The notes under the pieces: model-generated | Seen by the model: only the letters and a program-made list of their open reading frames with translations | Databases searched by the model: none | What the model was told of the DNA's origin: nothing | Position numbers and translations under genes: made by a program | Assembly: GCA_009667805.1 (NCBI GenBank) | Contig: CM019068.1 | Span: forward strand, 7,559,733-7,623,732 | DNA from: Leptobrachium leishanense | Lineage: Eukaryota; Chordata; Amphibia; Anura; Megophryidae | Reading direction: 5' to 3' | DNA length: 64,000 nucleotides | In this document: positions 1-11,574 of the stretch, piece after piece | Layout of the letters: every line of letters begins with the position of its first letter | How positions within the stretch are numbered: the stretch's first letter is position 1

Positions 1-780
1 GACCCCCTGATGGGTAGCAGTGAGAAGACACAAATTACAATTCGCATAAATCTGATAGATGTATGTGGGACCCCCTGATGGGTGGCAGTGAGAAGACACA
101 AATTACAATTCGCATAAATCTGCTAGATGCATGTGGGACCCCCTGATGGGTGGCAGTGAGAAGACACAGATTACAAATCTCAGAAACCTCCTATAAATCA
201 GTGAGACCCCCTGATGGGTGGCAGCCAGGGAGAACACACGGATTATAACAATTCTCAAATATTTTGTAGAAATTACTGACACCCAAAATACTGCGTGGCA
301 CTGGCAGTGAGTCACAAGACACAGATCACCTCAATTCCCAGATGTTTTGTAGAAATTAGTGACCCCAAAATACTGCGTGGCACTGGCAGTGAGTCACAAG
401 ACACAGATCACCTCAATTCCCAGATATTTTGTAGAAATTAGTGACCCCCAAAATACTGCGTGGCACTGGCTGTGTGACAAGACACAGATCACCTCAATTC
501 CCAGATATTTTGTAGAAATTAGTGACCCCCAAAATGCTGCGTGGCACTGGCAGTGAGTCACAAGACACAGATCACCTCTATTCCCAGATATTTTGTAGAA
601 ATTAGTGACCCCCAAAATACTGCGTGGCACTGGCAGTGAGTCACAAGACACAGATCACCTCAATTCCCAGATATTTTGTAGAAATTAGTGACCCCCAAAA
701 TACTGCGTGGCACTGGCAGGGAGTCACAAGACACAGATCACCTCAATTCCCAAATATTTTGTAGTAATTAGTGAGTCCCC
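1..780 (-). repeat. Subterminal tandem repeats of hAT element A, first array
   Basis: Two unit types follow each other. From 1 to about 250 a unit of about 68 bp begins GACCCCCTGATGGGTGGCAG. From about 250 to 780 a unit of about 83 bp contains CAAAATACTGCGTGGCACTG and CAGATATTTTGTAGAAATTA. The reverse complement of the same units occurs in only a few copies at 13340-13640, near the 5' end of hAT element B, so this is an expanded, inverted version of that subterminal region. Short open frames across it are repeat artefacts. Confidence 0.85.
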
Positions 781-955
781 AAAATAGTTGCTGGGAGTGA
801 GAACACAAAGATTACAACAGATGAGACCCCCCAGTAGCTGGTGGCGACTGGCAGTAAGAACACACACTAACACAACAACAATCTCCTCTGAAATCTCCTC
901 TCAAACGCGTGTAGAAGTGCTGTGTGAAGCCTTATATAGTGTGCTGCAGGACTTA
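781..955 (-). other. Inverted 5' leader of hAT element A, part 1
   Basis: Non-repetitive leader between the subterminal array and the Tc1 insertion. It contains GCCTTATATAGTGTGC (about 929-944), the reverse complement of the TATA-box region of hAT element B at 13240-13260. The same stretch recurs at 4692-4872 in the second duplicate. No gene. Confidence 0.65.
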
Positions 956-2572
<1,617 letters not shown>

Positions 2573-2573
2573 T

Positions 2574-2856
2574 AGCTCTGTGAGCCCATGATTGGGCAAA
2601 ATTTGCCCAATCAGGACTCTGAGCCGTGATTGGTATAGTCTTGAACCTGTCTTGCACCTGACCTGTGGTCAGGTGCAAGGCTGTAGCCAATTACAAGCTT
2701 CAGGCCTGTGGAAAAGTGCATTGTGGTCCATTGTGGTGCATTGTGGGCGAAACACGCGGCGAACAGGCGGAAATGTTCGTAGTTCGCGAACATGCGAACA
2801 GGCTATGTTCGATGCGAACTCTGAACCGATCGAAAAGAACAGCTCATCCCTAGTGG
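2574..2856 (-). other. Inverted 5' terminus of hAT element A, first duplicate
   Basis: Reverse complement of 13001-13235 of hAT element B, including GATTGGGCAAAATTTGCCCA and the terminal AGCTCATCCCTA at about 2845-2856. Immediately after it the sequence switches to plus-orientation transposase body (AGCGTTTCCTAACCAGG). The same switch occurs at 5153. A frame across the region is not coding. Confidence 0.8.
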
Positions 2857-3430
2857 TATAGCGTTTCCTAACCAGGTACCCAGGGCCGGCACAGCTTCTC
2901 AGCCAGGTCAGAAAAGTCTGCAGCCACATCAGACGGTCATTCCCAGCAAGCGTTCGCCTGGCAGAAATTCAAAGAGAATTCCACCTTCCCACAAACCATC
3001 TGATCTGTGACATGCCCACCAGGTGGAACTCAACATTAGCAGTGCTGCAGCATCTGCACAAGCAGCAGAGGGCCATCAATGAGTACCTGTGTGAGTATGG
3101 CACAAGGACAGGTTCAGATCAACTTGTTCCCCCCCCCGCAGTGGCTGATGATCAAGGATGCATGCACTGTACTGTCGCCATTTGAGGAGGCAACGAGGAT
3201 GGTGAGCAGGGACAGTGCATGCCTCAGTGACACAATTCCTTTAGTGTTCCTGCTGGAGCGCACTCTGCAGGGAATTATAGATGTGGCACTAGAGGCAGAG
3301 CATTGGGAGGAAGAGGAGGCCTTCCCTACCTCTCAAGGCCCCAGTCTTTACGCAGACAGCATTCCTGCGGGTCCTCAGATCAGACAGGAGGAGGAGGAGG
3401 AGGAGGAATATTTAAGTAGTGGGGTGGCAG
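2857..3430 (+). pseudogene. hAT transposase body fragment, first duplicate, truncated
   Basis: Matches 5155-5730 and 14826-15375 of the other hAT bodies almost throughout: VSMAQGQ..., PPPQWLMIKDACTVLSPFEE and FLLERTLQGIIDVALEAEHW (frame near 3079-3450). It lacks both the BED region and the C-terminal dimerisation domain. It ends in the Glu-rich run at about 3390-3415 and is cut off at about 3430, where the second inverted repeat array begins. Non-functional fragment. Confidence 0.8.
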
Positions 3431-4700
3431 TGAGTAGTGGGTGGCAGTGAGAAGACACAAATTACAATTCGCATAAATCTGCTAGAAGTATGTTGGACCC
3501 CCTGATGGGTGGCAGTGAGAAGACACAAATTACAATTCGCATAAATCTGCTAAAAGTATGTGGGACCCCCTGATGGGTGGCAGAGAGAAGACACAAATTA
3601 CAATTCCCATAAATCTGCTAGAAGTATGTGGGACCCCCTGATGGGTGGCAGTGAGAAGACACAGATTACAAGTCTCATAAACCTCCTATAAAACAGTGAG
3701 ACCCTCTGATGGGTGGCAGTGAGAAGACACAAATTACAATTTGCATAAATCTGTTAAAAGTATGTGGGACCCCCTGATGGGTAGCAGTGAGAAGACACAA
3801 ATTACAATTCGCATAAATCTGCTAGAAGTATGTGGGACCCCCTGATGGGTAGCAGTGAGAAGACACAAATTACAATTTGCATAAATCTGCAAGAAGTATG
3901 TGGGACCCCCTGATGGGTAGCAGTGAGAAGACACAAATTACAATTCGCATAAATCTGCTAGAAGTATGTGGGACCCCCTGATGGGTGGCAGTGAGAAGAC
4001 ACAGATTACAAGTCTCAGAAACTCTTATAAATCAGTGAGACCCCCTGATGGGTGGCAGCCAGTGAGAACACACGGATTATAACAATTCTCAAATATTTTG
4101 TAGAAATTACTGACGCCCAAAATACTGCGTGGCACTGGCAGTGAGTCACAAGACACAGATCACCTCAATTCCCAGATATTTTGTAGAAATTAGTGACCCC
4201 CAAAATACTGCGTGGCACTGGCAGTGAGTCACAAGACACAGATCACCTCAATTCCCAGATATTTTGTAGAAATTAGTGACCCCCAAAATACTGCGTGGCA
4301 CTGGCTGTGTGACAAGACACAGATCACCTCAATTCCCAGATATTTTGTAGAAATGAGTGACCCCCAAAATACTGCGTGGCACTGGCAGTGAGTCACAACA
4401 CACAGGTCACCTCAATTCCCAGATATTTTGTAGAAATTAGTGACCCCCAAAATACTGCATGGCACTGGCAGTGAGTCACAAGACACAGATCACCTCAATT
4501 CCCAAATATTTTTTAGAAATTAGTGACCCCCAAAATACTCCGTGGCACTGGCAGTGAGTCACAAGACACAGATCACCTCAATTCCCAAATATTTTGTTGA
4601 AATGAGTGACCCCCAAAATACTGCGTGGCACTGGCAGGGAGTCACAAGACACAGATCACCTCAATTCCCAAATATTTTGTAGTAATTAGTGAGTCCCCAA
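3430..4700 (-). repeat. Subterminal tandem repeats of hAT element A, second array
   Basis: Same two unit types in the same order as at 1-780: about nine 68-bp units (3430-4050), then 83-bp units (4050-4700). Sequence identity between the two arrays is high, as expected for a tandem duplication of the whole composite. The array lies in reverse orientation relative to the transposase body that follows. Confidence 0.85.
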
Positions 4701-5154
4701 AATAGTTGCTGGGAGTGAGAACACAAAGATTACAACAGATGAGACCCCCCAGTAGCTGGTGGCGACTGGCAGTAAGAACACACACTAACACAACAACAAT
4801 CTCCTCTGAAATCTCCTCTCAAACGCGTGTAGAAGTGCTGTGTGAAGCCTTATATAGTGTGCTGCAGGACTTAGCTCTGTGAGCCCATGATTGGGCAAAA
4901 TTTGCCCAATCAGGACTCTGAGCCGTGATTGTTATAGTCTTGAACCTGTCTTGCACCTGACCTGTGGTCAGGTGCAAGGCTGTAGCCAATTACAAGCTTC
5001 AGGCCAGTGGAAAAGTGCATTGTGGTCCATTGTGGTGCATTGTGGGCGAAACACGCGGCGAACAGGCTGAAATGTTCGTAGTTTGCGAACATGCGACCAG
5101 ACTATGTTCGATGCGAACTCCGAACCGATCGAACCGAACAGCTCATCCCTAGTG
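4701..5154 (-). other. Inverted 5' terminus and leader of hAT element A, second duplicate
   Basis: Uninterrupted copy of the stretch that is split by Tc1 in the first duplicate. It has the reverse TATA region at about 4847-4862, the empty Tc1 site at about 4871, GGGCAAAATTTGCCCAATCA at 4892-4911 and the terminal CAGCTCATCCCTA ending at about 5150. The fusion to the plus-strand body follows directly. Confidence 0.8.
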
Positions 5155-6551
5155 GTATAGCGTTTCCTAACCAGGTACCCAGGGCCGGCACAGCTTCTCA
5201 GTCAGGTCAGAAAAGTCTGCAGCCACATCAGACGGTCATTCCCAGCAAGCGTTCGCCTGGCAGAAATTCAAAGAGAATTCCACCTTCCCACAAACCATCT
5301 GATCTGTGACATGCCCACCAGGTGGAACTCAACATTAGCAGTGCTGCAGCGCCTGCACAAGCAGCAGAGGGCCATCAATGAGTATCTGTGTGAGTATGGC
5401 ACAAGGACAGGTTCAGATCAACTTGTTCCCCCCCCGCAGTGGCTGATGATCAAGGATGCATGCACTGTACTGTCACCATTTGAGGAGGCAACGAGGATGG
5501 TGAGCAGGGACAGTGCATGCCTCAGTGACACAATTCCTTTAGTGTTCCTGCTGGAGCGCACTCTGTGCAGAATTATAGACGTGGCACTAGAGGCAGGGCA
5601 TTGGGAGGAAGAGGAGGCTTCCCTAGCTCTCAAGGCCCCAGTCTTTACGCAGACAGCATTCCTGCGGGTCCTCAGATCAGACAGGAGGAGGATGAGGAGG
5701 ATGAGGAGGAGGAGGAATATTTGAGTAGAGGAGGCATTGAAGGTGGGGATTCCTCAAGGGAGGGTTTTGTGTGCCCAGAAACCCAAGGACTAGTACGTGG
5801 CTGGGAGGAGGAATTGCATGATGGGGTCATCCTCATTGACCAGGAAGACTCGGAAGCTAATGCCACCTCCAACCTACGCTGCATGGGCTCCCTTATCCTG
5901 CAAAGCCTACTAAAGGACCTCAGGATTCGTGCTATCAAGGAGAGGTTTCATTACTGGTTGGCAAGCCTGCTTGATCCACGATACAAGGGTAAAGTTGCAG
6001 AGCTCATCCTGCCCGCACAGTGGGAGGACAGGATGAAACAAGTTGAGGACGCTCTAAAGCGACACTTGTGTAACACCTTTACAGGCACTGGTAGGTTACC
6101 AAGTATTGACACACGTGCTTCTGAGGCTGCAGATGATCAGAGGAAGAGCGGTGAAGGCGGGGGCCGCTTGACTGATGCCTTTTTAAATTTTTTTAGTCCA
6201 CGACACCCAGGGACGTCAAATGTAGGCACCCATTGTCAGCGTCTTCACCGTATGGTGCAGGACTACCTAGGGGCAACTGCAGACCTGGATACCTTTACAG
6301 CAGATGATCCACTGTCTTACTGGGAGCTGAGATTGGATCACTGGCCAGAATTTAGCCAATATGCCATGCAGCTACTAGGTTGCCCTTCATCCAGTGTGCT
6401 CTCTGAAAGGACGTTCAGTGCCGCTGGAGGTTTTGTCACAGACAAAAGAGTGCGTCTGTCCACCGACTCTGTAGACCGGCTGACATTTATAAAAATGAAT
6501 CAGTCCTGGATCAGCAGCTATCAATCCCCTGATGCTGACGTAACGGAATAG
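5155..6551 (+). pseudogene. hAT-family transposase, C-terminal two thirds, frameshifted
   Basis: Decayed transposase of a BED-finger hAT element. The clean frame 5565-6551 contains a Glu/Asp-rich linker, then LASLLDPRYKGKVAELILPA and the C-terminal dimerisation region YWELRLDHWPEFSQYAMQLL with SSVLSERTFSAAGG and VRLSTDSVDRLTFIKMNQSW, the family signature. The preceding part reads in another frame (5311-5724); comparison with 3270-3300 shows small indels near TCTGTGCAG (about 5562-5570) as the cause. The frame ends at a natural TAG (6549-6551). The N-terminal BED finger is absent because the inverted 5' terminus is fused here instead. Not functional. Confidence 0.88.
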
Positions 6552-6584
6552 ATCGGGGATCTCTTCTGCATTCACAAAACCTCC

Positions 6585-7050
6585 ACCACTGAACTCTTCC
6601 ACAATACCACAAAAGGGTTACGGTGTGAAGGCACTAGCTGCCATGAAAGGCACAATATTTGGCTGTACTGACACTGACACCTATATTACCAGATTTATAT
6701 CATTTAAATTTTTTGAACCACAGGGTCCAACACTGCACTTTTCCACAATACCACAAAAGGGTTACCGTGTGAAGGCACTTGCTGCTACCAAAGGCACAAT
6801 ATTTGGGTGCACTGCCACTGACGCCTATATTACCAGATTCATATAATTTTAATATTGGACCGCAGGGTCCAACCATGCACTCTTCTACAATACCACAAAA
6901 GGGTTACGGTGTGAAGGCACTTGCTGCCATGAAAGGCACATTATTTGGGTGCACTGATGCCTGTACCAGATTTATATCATTTTAATTTTTTGAACCGCAG
7001 GGTACAACCCTGCACTCTTCCACAATACCACAGAGGGTTTACTGCTGCCG
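6585..7050 (+). repeat. 3' subterminal repeats of hAT element A, unit about 140 bp
   Basis: Three to four units containing CACAAAAGGGTTACGGTGTG and AAGGCACAATATTTGGGTGC start near 6600, 6745, 6885 and 7020. hAT element B has a shorter version at 16850-17050. The short frames in this stretch (6625-6985) are repeat artefacts. Confidence 0.8.
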
Positions 7051-7636
7051 ACACTAAAGGCCCAATTTTAAAGCACCTATTGTTACTTTCATCCAAAGCC
7101 TGCATAAGTTTCACCATAATTTAGCCAAAAAATCACTAAACTTGTTCTGCGTGTCCTAAAATGTCTCCTTTTTTAATACATACTGCCGCCCCAAGCAGTT
7201 GTTTATGAATAGATTAAAGGAAAAGCGTTTACCGTCATTTGAAACGTCATTGTTTTGTTTTTAAATGTTTCTATACATCCTACAAATCCGCCACTTCACA
7301 GGCAGATTATGGGTACCTCCTAGGCACGATATTTGAAGGAATTTTTCGTTTTTATTTTTAACCCTTATTTCATGGAAAACTCACTGTCCCTTTAAAAACT
7401 TTTTTTTTTTTACTTTTTGTCCTCGTTTCCTGTCCCCAGGGCACTACCCGGACCCCCATACACCTTTTATGGCAAATAACTAGCATATATGCCCTCTTGG
7501 AGGGCACTCTAAAAATCGAACTTTGAGTCCCACTGACTTGTATTGAGTTCGTGTTCGAGTTCGAGTTCGAATTCGAACATTTGAAAAGTTCGAGTTCGAA
7601 TGCGAATCGAACTCGGGGGTGTTCGGCTCATCCCTA
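7051..7636 (+). other. 3' terminal region of hAT element A with terminal repeat
   Basis: Matches 17050-17212 plus 17982-18379 of element B, including TTTATGAATAGATTAAAGGA and the alternating GTTCGAGTTCGAATTCGAAC palindromic stretch just inside the terminus. It ends GTTCGGCTCATCCCTA at 7621-7636, the inverse of the 5' end of element B. No coding content. Confidence 0.8.
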
Positions 7637-7682
7637 GTTCGAACGCACTTTTTCACGGACGACACGAAAAATGCATTCATCT

Positions 7683-8340
7683 AACCCTAGCCTAAGGGTT
7701 TGGGTTAATATTTACAGTTAGGGATACTATCTGTGCTTGTTTTAGGGTTGGGGTTAATAATTAGGGTTAGCGATAGTAATTAGGGTTAGGGTTACTATCT
7801 GTGCTTGTTTTAGGGTTTGGGTTAATATTTGGGGTTAGGGATACTATATGTGCTTGTTTAAGGGTTTGGGTTAATAATTAGGGTTAGGGTTACTATTTGT
7901 GCTTGTTTTAGGGTTATAGAAAGTAATTAGAGTTAGAGTTACTATATGTGCTTATTTTAGGGTTAGGGATAGTGGTTAGGGTTACTATTTGTGCTTGTTT
8001 TAGGGTTAGAGATAGTAATTAGGGTTAGGGTTACTATCTGTGCTTGTTTTAGGGTTAAGGATAGTAATTAGGGTCAAGGTTACTATCCGTGCTTGTTTTA
8101 GGGTTAAAGATAGTAATTAGGGTTAGGGTTACTATTTGTGCTTGTTTTATGGTTATAGATAGTAATTAGGGTTAAGGTTACTATTTGTGCTTGTTCTAGG
8201 GTTAGGGTTACTATTTGTGCTTGTATCAGGGTTATAGATAGTAATTAGGGTTAGGGTTACTATTTGTGCTTGTTTTATGGTTATAGATAGTAATTAGGCT
8301 TGTTTTAGGGTTAGGGATACTATCTGTGCTTGTTTTAGGG
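7683..8340 (+). repeat. TTAGGG-derived satellite, left block
   Basis: Imperfect units of about 45-50 bp built from TTAGGGTTAGGGTTACTATT, TGTGCTTGTTTTAGGGTT and ATAGATAGTAATTAGGG. The hexamer TTAGGG, the vertebrate telomere repeat, recurs but never as a long uninterrupted run. It continues after the LTR element at 11575-13000, and a trace follows hAT element B at about 18380-18415. Confidence 0.9.
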
Positions 8341-8765
8341 TGTCAAGATCCATGCCCGCTCCTTGTTGCTTAATCCGTGCTTGCAGCACATCCATGAAAA
8401 GTGCTACCCAGTCTCAGCTCTCGCTGACCAGAACCTTCACAGTTAAACACAGAACACACACACACCACACCCCTGTGTCTGCAATAAAGGTTCTCTCTGC
8501 CCCTCCCTCTGGACTTCTGCATTAACTACCATCTCTTGACCTATGATATCGATGCTCTATGTGTACCAGACCTCTGCTTTGCCCACCGACTCTGCATCCT
8601 CTCTACCAGCCCTTGAACCTCAGACCGTCTCCTGACTACGATTCTTGCCTAGCCCTTTTGACTCCACGCTACCCCACAAGGTACTGTTTATCAATAACCC
8701 CTGAACTCCCTGCATACTGGGCTTAATACAACCAGACTGGGACCCCACCAGCGCTGATCCTGACA
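8341..8765 (+). repeat. 5' LTR of the non-autonomous Gypsy-related element
   Basis: Begins TGTCAAGATCCATGCCC and ends GCGCTGATCCTGACA. It contains a polyadenylation signal AATAAA at 8483-8488. No convincing TATA box was seen. The pair at 11149-11574 is nearly identical. Confidence 0.93.
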
Positions 8766-8767
8766 GA

Positions 8768-10015
8768 ATGCAGAAGTCTCACACCATTGAGCCCGCAGTG
8801 ATTCTGTCAGCCCTGAAGGGCTTCGACTTCCAGCTACTGGGGTTATTGGAGGATATATGGAACTTTAGAGACTCTGTAAATAACATCACTATGGAGGTGC
8901 GTGTCCCACCGGGGAAAAGAGGCCCGCTAACCACAGAGGAACGTGCCTGGAGAAAAACCCAGAATCATCTCTGTATGTACTGTGGGGATTCCTTGCATTT
9001 CCTCTTAAACTGCCCCGTGAGGCCCCAAAGAAGACCAGCTCCCGTGCCCGAGCCGGCAACCGTTTCACGGCAAGCCCCAATAAAAAAGACTGCACCTGTA
9101 TCCAAGCCTGCTCCTAGAAAAGCTCATGTTCCTATGGCTAAACCCCGGCCCAGGCCTCAAACTAGAAGAGCTCCTGTGGCTGAACCCCGGCCCAGGCCTG
9201 ACACTAGAAGAGCTCCTGCTCCTGTGGCTGAACCCCGGCCCAGGCCTGACACTAGAAGAGCTCCTGCTCCTGTGGCTGAACCCCGGCCCAGGCCTGACAC
9301 TAGAAGAGCTCCTGCTCCTGTGGCTGAACCCCGGCCCAGGCCTGACACTAGAAGAGCTCCTGCTCCTGTGGCTGAACCCCGGCCCAGGCCTGACACTAGA
9401 AGAGCTCCTGCTCCTGTGGCTGAACCCCGGCCCAGGCCTGACACTAGAAGAGCTCCTGCTCCTGTGGCTGAACCCCGGCCCAGGCCTGCGACCAGAGAAC
9501 CTCCAGCACCCATATGTACGCCGGTACCCAGAAAGAAGCTACCCTCTATACTTGCTGACCCTAGGTGTATGGAGTTCAAGACTACCAGACCAAGTGAGGA
9601 GGAAGATCTGGTAATACCAATGGAGACTGAAAACCCTGTGACCATGGAACCTGTATATCCCATATCTATGGAGCAAGATCCCACCATGCCTGTGGCTTCT
9701 GATCCAGCCATGGAGATAATGTGTATCCAGACTCCAGGTGTGAAGTCCATGTCCAGACCACACCTCCTGGGTAGTACTGCTACTCCCATCACTCCTACAG
9801 GTAACAGTTCACCTGCTTCTGTGTCTGCTTTCTCTCCAGCTCCAGTTCACATTCCACCTGTGAAGAAAACCGCAGCTAAACCCACTCCCTCCCAGGTGTG
9901 TCGCATGCCCTGGCAAGATCTGCCACCACCATCACCGTGTCAGTCCGTGCATGACACTGAACCTGAAGATGAGTGGTTTTCCCTCAATTCTGACAGGTGG
10001 AGACAGTCCCAGTGA
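8768..10015 (+). CDS. Truncated Gag-like protein with CCHC knuckle and Pro/Arg repeat tract
   Basis: Open frame of 415 codons, starting 3 bp after the 5' LTR. Residues 1-60 resemble the end of a Ty3/Gypsy capsid region. GPLTTEERAWRKTQNHLCMY runs into the zinc knuckle CMYCGDSLHFLLNC (C-x2-C-x4-H-x4-C, about residues 74-87), which would bind the element's RNA. The capsid core that normally precedes it is missing. Residues about 120-240 are near-identical 16-residue units APAPVAEPRPRPDTRR encoded by a 48-bp minisatellite. The remainder is Pro/Met/Thr-rich and unrecognised. Because the repeat unit is a multiple of three, opposite frames are also open. The start is chosen as the first ATG after the LTR. 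Whether the protein is made is unknown. Confidence 0.65.
   Translation: MQKSHTIEPAVILSALKGFDFQLLGLLEDIWNFRDSVNNITMEVRVPPGKRGPLTTEERAWRKTQNHLCMYCGDSLHFLLNCPVRPQRRPAPVPEPATVSRQAPIKKTAPVSKPAPRKAHVPMAKPRPRPQTRRAPVAEPRPRPDTRRAPAPVAEPRPRPDTRRAPAPVAEPRPRPDTRRAPAPVAEPRPRPDTRRAPAPVAEPRPRPDTRRAPAPVAEPRPRPDTRRAPAPVAEPRPRPATREPPAPICTPVPRKKLPSILADPRCMEFKTTRPSEEEDLVIPMETENPVTMEPVYPISMEQDPTMPVASDPAMEIMCIQTPGVKSMSRPHLLGSTATPITPTGNSSPASVSAFSPAPVHIPPVKKTAAKPTPSQVCRMPWQDLPPPSPCQSVHDTEPEDEWFSLNSDRWRQSQ
9125..9500 (+). repeat. 48-bp coding minisatellite inside the Gag-like ORF
   Basis: About seven units containing GGCTGAACCCCGGCCCAGGC and CTGACACTAGAAGAGCTCCT. The central units are identical base for base, so expansion is recent. 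The first and last units are variant (CAAACTAGAAGAG, GCGACCAGAGAACC). It keeps the 415-codon frame open. Confidence 0.95.
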
Positions 10016-10982
10016 ACCTGTTCCATCATAGACCACGACGCCAGACTGCAAGACGTGCCCAAGGGCCTCCAGGTAGCTCTGCCAGGATTATCGGCGCTGC
10101 CATTCACCAGCCAAGTGTCAGACGAAAAGCTGCAGTTCCTTGCTATGATCCAGAGTGGGAATCCAGCGACGAGGATCTGGAAAACCTACCTTCACTGCAA
10201 GACCTATTGCTGGCATTTGAGAAAAATAGCTATATTGGCACGGCTATTGCCAACTCCAACTCCGTCTCCAGTACTGCCCGACACTCACCTATGGTGTATA
10301 ATTTATTCTGTGGCGCTGTATTTTCTACCCTGGCTATCCAGCCCCCTCAGAGGGCTCCATGTTTCTGTACTGATAACCCTGGCATCCTGGACTCCACTCC
10401 CTCAATAACTATTCAAGAAATCGAGCCTGGGGACCTGCGACCCTCGTTCAGAAAGAGCCTGCAACCCCAGTACCTGCAGCGGAGCCCGCACCCCTGGCAC
10501 CACTAATAGAACCTGCACCCCAAGTACCTGCAGCGGAATCTGCACCCCAAGTGACTTCAGTCGAGACCCCCAAAGTCATTACTGTAGAAGATTATGGTGT
10601 TATTGTCTCCTCCGTGACCAGCCTTGCTAACCAGGTCAGTGCCCTCACTGAATTAGTGAAGGTTATTCAGCTTCACCAGCTACGGTATGCTGCCATCCTG
10701 GTGTCACCCCTGGAATCCACCCCTTCCATCATACCTGTGCCAGCTTTCAATCTGGATATTCCCTCAGGGACATCTGAATATCCCAGAAGGGTTACAGGAA
10801 TATCTAAAGTGGACACCCCCATCAGTCATACCCGCAAGAGACTAATCCCCACCACATCCCTGGGTATGCATAATCCTCCTGTAGATCTGCCATTCCTGTA
10901 TCCACAGATTCAAAAGAAATACCCATCCTGGAAAACCTTACCGGTGAGCCTTCTACTGTCCACCCCTGTGAAGGTACTCTGA
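9997..10982 (+). other. Unrecognised internal ORFs of the non-autonomous LTR element
   Basis: Two open frames, 9997-10506 (169 codons) and 10551-10982 (143 codons), follow the Gag-like ORF in other frames. The first has an acidic stretch DPEWESSDEDLENLPSLQD. The second has VIVSSVTSLANQVSALTELV, a possible short amphipathic or coiled-coil helix. Neither shows protease, RT, RNase H or integrase motifs. They may be acquired or decayed sequence replacing pol. No function is assigned. Confidence 0.35.
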
Positions 10983-11135
10983 AGCCCTCCAAAACTAAAG
11001 CAAGGAGACGTCAGAGGAAGCCCAGTACCCTGGTTACTGAAAAAACTGAGGATCCGGTACCGTCCGGTGATGAACTTTTATTTTGATTCTTGCAGGTCAT
11101 CAAGCAAGCCTGTTCGCGTCCAGAGGTCGCTCCTT

Positions 11136-11143
11136 AGGGGGGG
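11136..11143 (+). promoter_or_regulatory. Polypurine tract before the 3' LTR
   Basis: The run AGGGGGGG, followed by CGATA, lies 5 bp upstream of the 3' LTR start at 11149. This is the expected place for the plus-strand primer of an LTR retrotransposon. Confidence 0.7.
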
Positions 11144-11148
11144 CGATA

Positions 11149-11574
11149 TGTCAGGATCCATGCCTGCTCCTTGTTGCTTAATCCGTGCTTGCAGCACATC
11201 CATGAAAAGTGCTACCCAGTCTCGGCTCTCGCTGACCAGAACCTTCACAGTTAAACACAGAACACACACCCCTGTGTCTGCAATAAAGGTTCTCTCTGCC
11301 CCTCCATCTGGACTTCTGCATTAACTACCATCCCTTGACCTGAAAGGACCTATGATACCTATGCTCTATGTGTACCAGACCTCTGCTTTGCCCACCGACT
11401 CTGCATCCTCTCTACTAGCCCTTGAACCTCAGACCGTCTCCTGACTACGATTCTTGCCTAGCCCTTTTGACTCCACGCAACCCCACAAGGTACTGTTTAT
11501 CAATAACCCCTGAACTCCCTGCATACTGGGCTTAATACAAGCAGACTGGGACCCCACCAGCGCTGATCCTGACA
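11149..11574 (+). repeat. 3' LTR of the non-autonomous Gypsy-related element
   Basis: Begins TGTCAGGATCCATGCCT and ends GATCCTGACA, followed by the TSD TAGGG. AATAAA is at 11282-11287. It lacks the extra ACACACAC of the 5' copy and has an extra CTGAAAGGA near 11341. Confidence 0.93.

Larger units (their letters stand above)
8341..11574 (+). mobile_element. Complete non-autonomous LTR retrotransposon, Gypsy-related
   Basis: Two LTRs of 425 and 426 bp, both TGTCA..TGACA, flank 2.4 kb. The TSD TAGGG is intact on both sides (8336-8340 and 11575-11579). The internal part has a Gag zinc-knuckle ORF but no recognisable protease, reverse transcriptase or integrase, so it must have depended on enzymes from another element. 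A G-run polypurine tract lies just before the 3' LTR. A clear primer binding site was not recognised after the 5' LTR. The LTRs differ mainly by a shortened CA run and a 9-10 bp indel near 11341, which suggests a fairly recent insertion. Confidence 0.93.

Noticed and set aside
1..780. CRISPR-like array of regularly spaced repeats
   Set aside because: Units are contiguous with no unique spacers, and the same units lie in a hAT subterminal region.
7683..8340. True telomere end
   Set aside because: TTAGGG units are interrupted by other sequence in every unit and flanked on both sides by further DNA, so this is an interstitial derivative.
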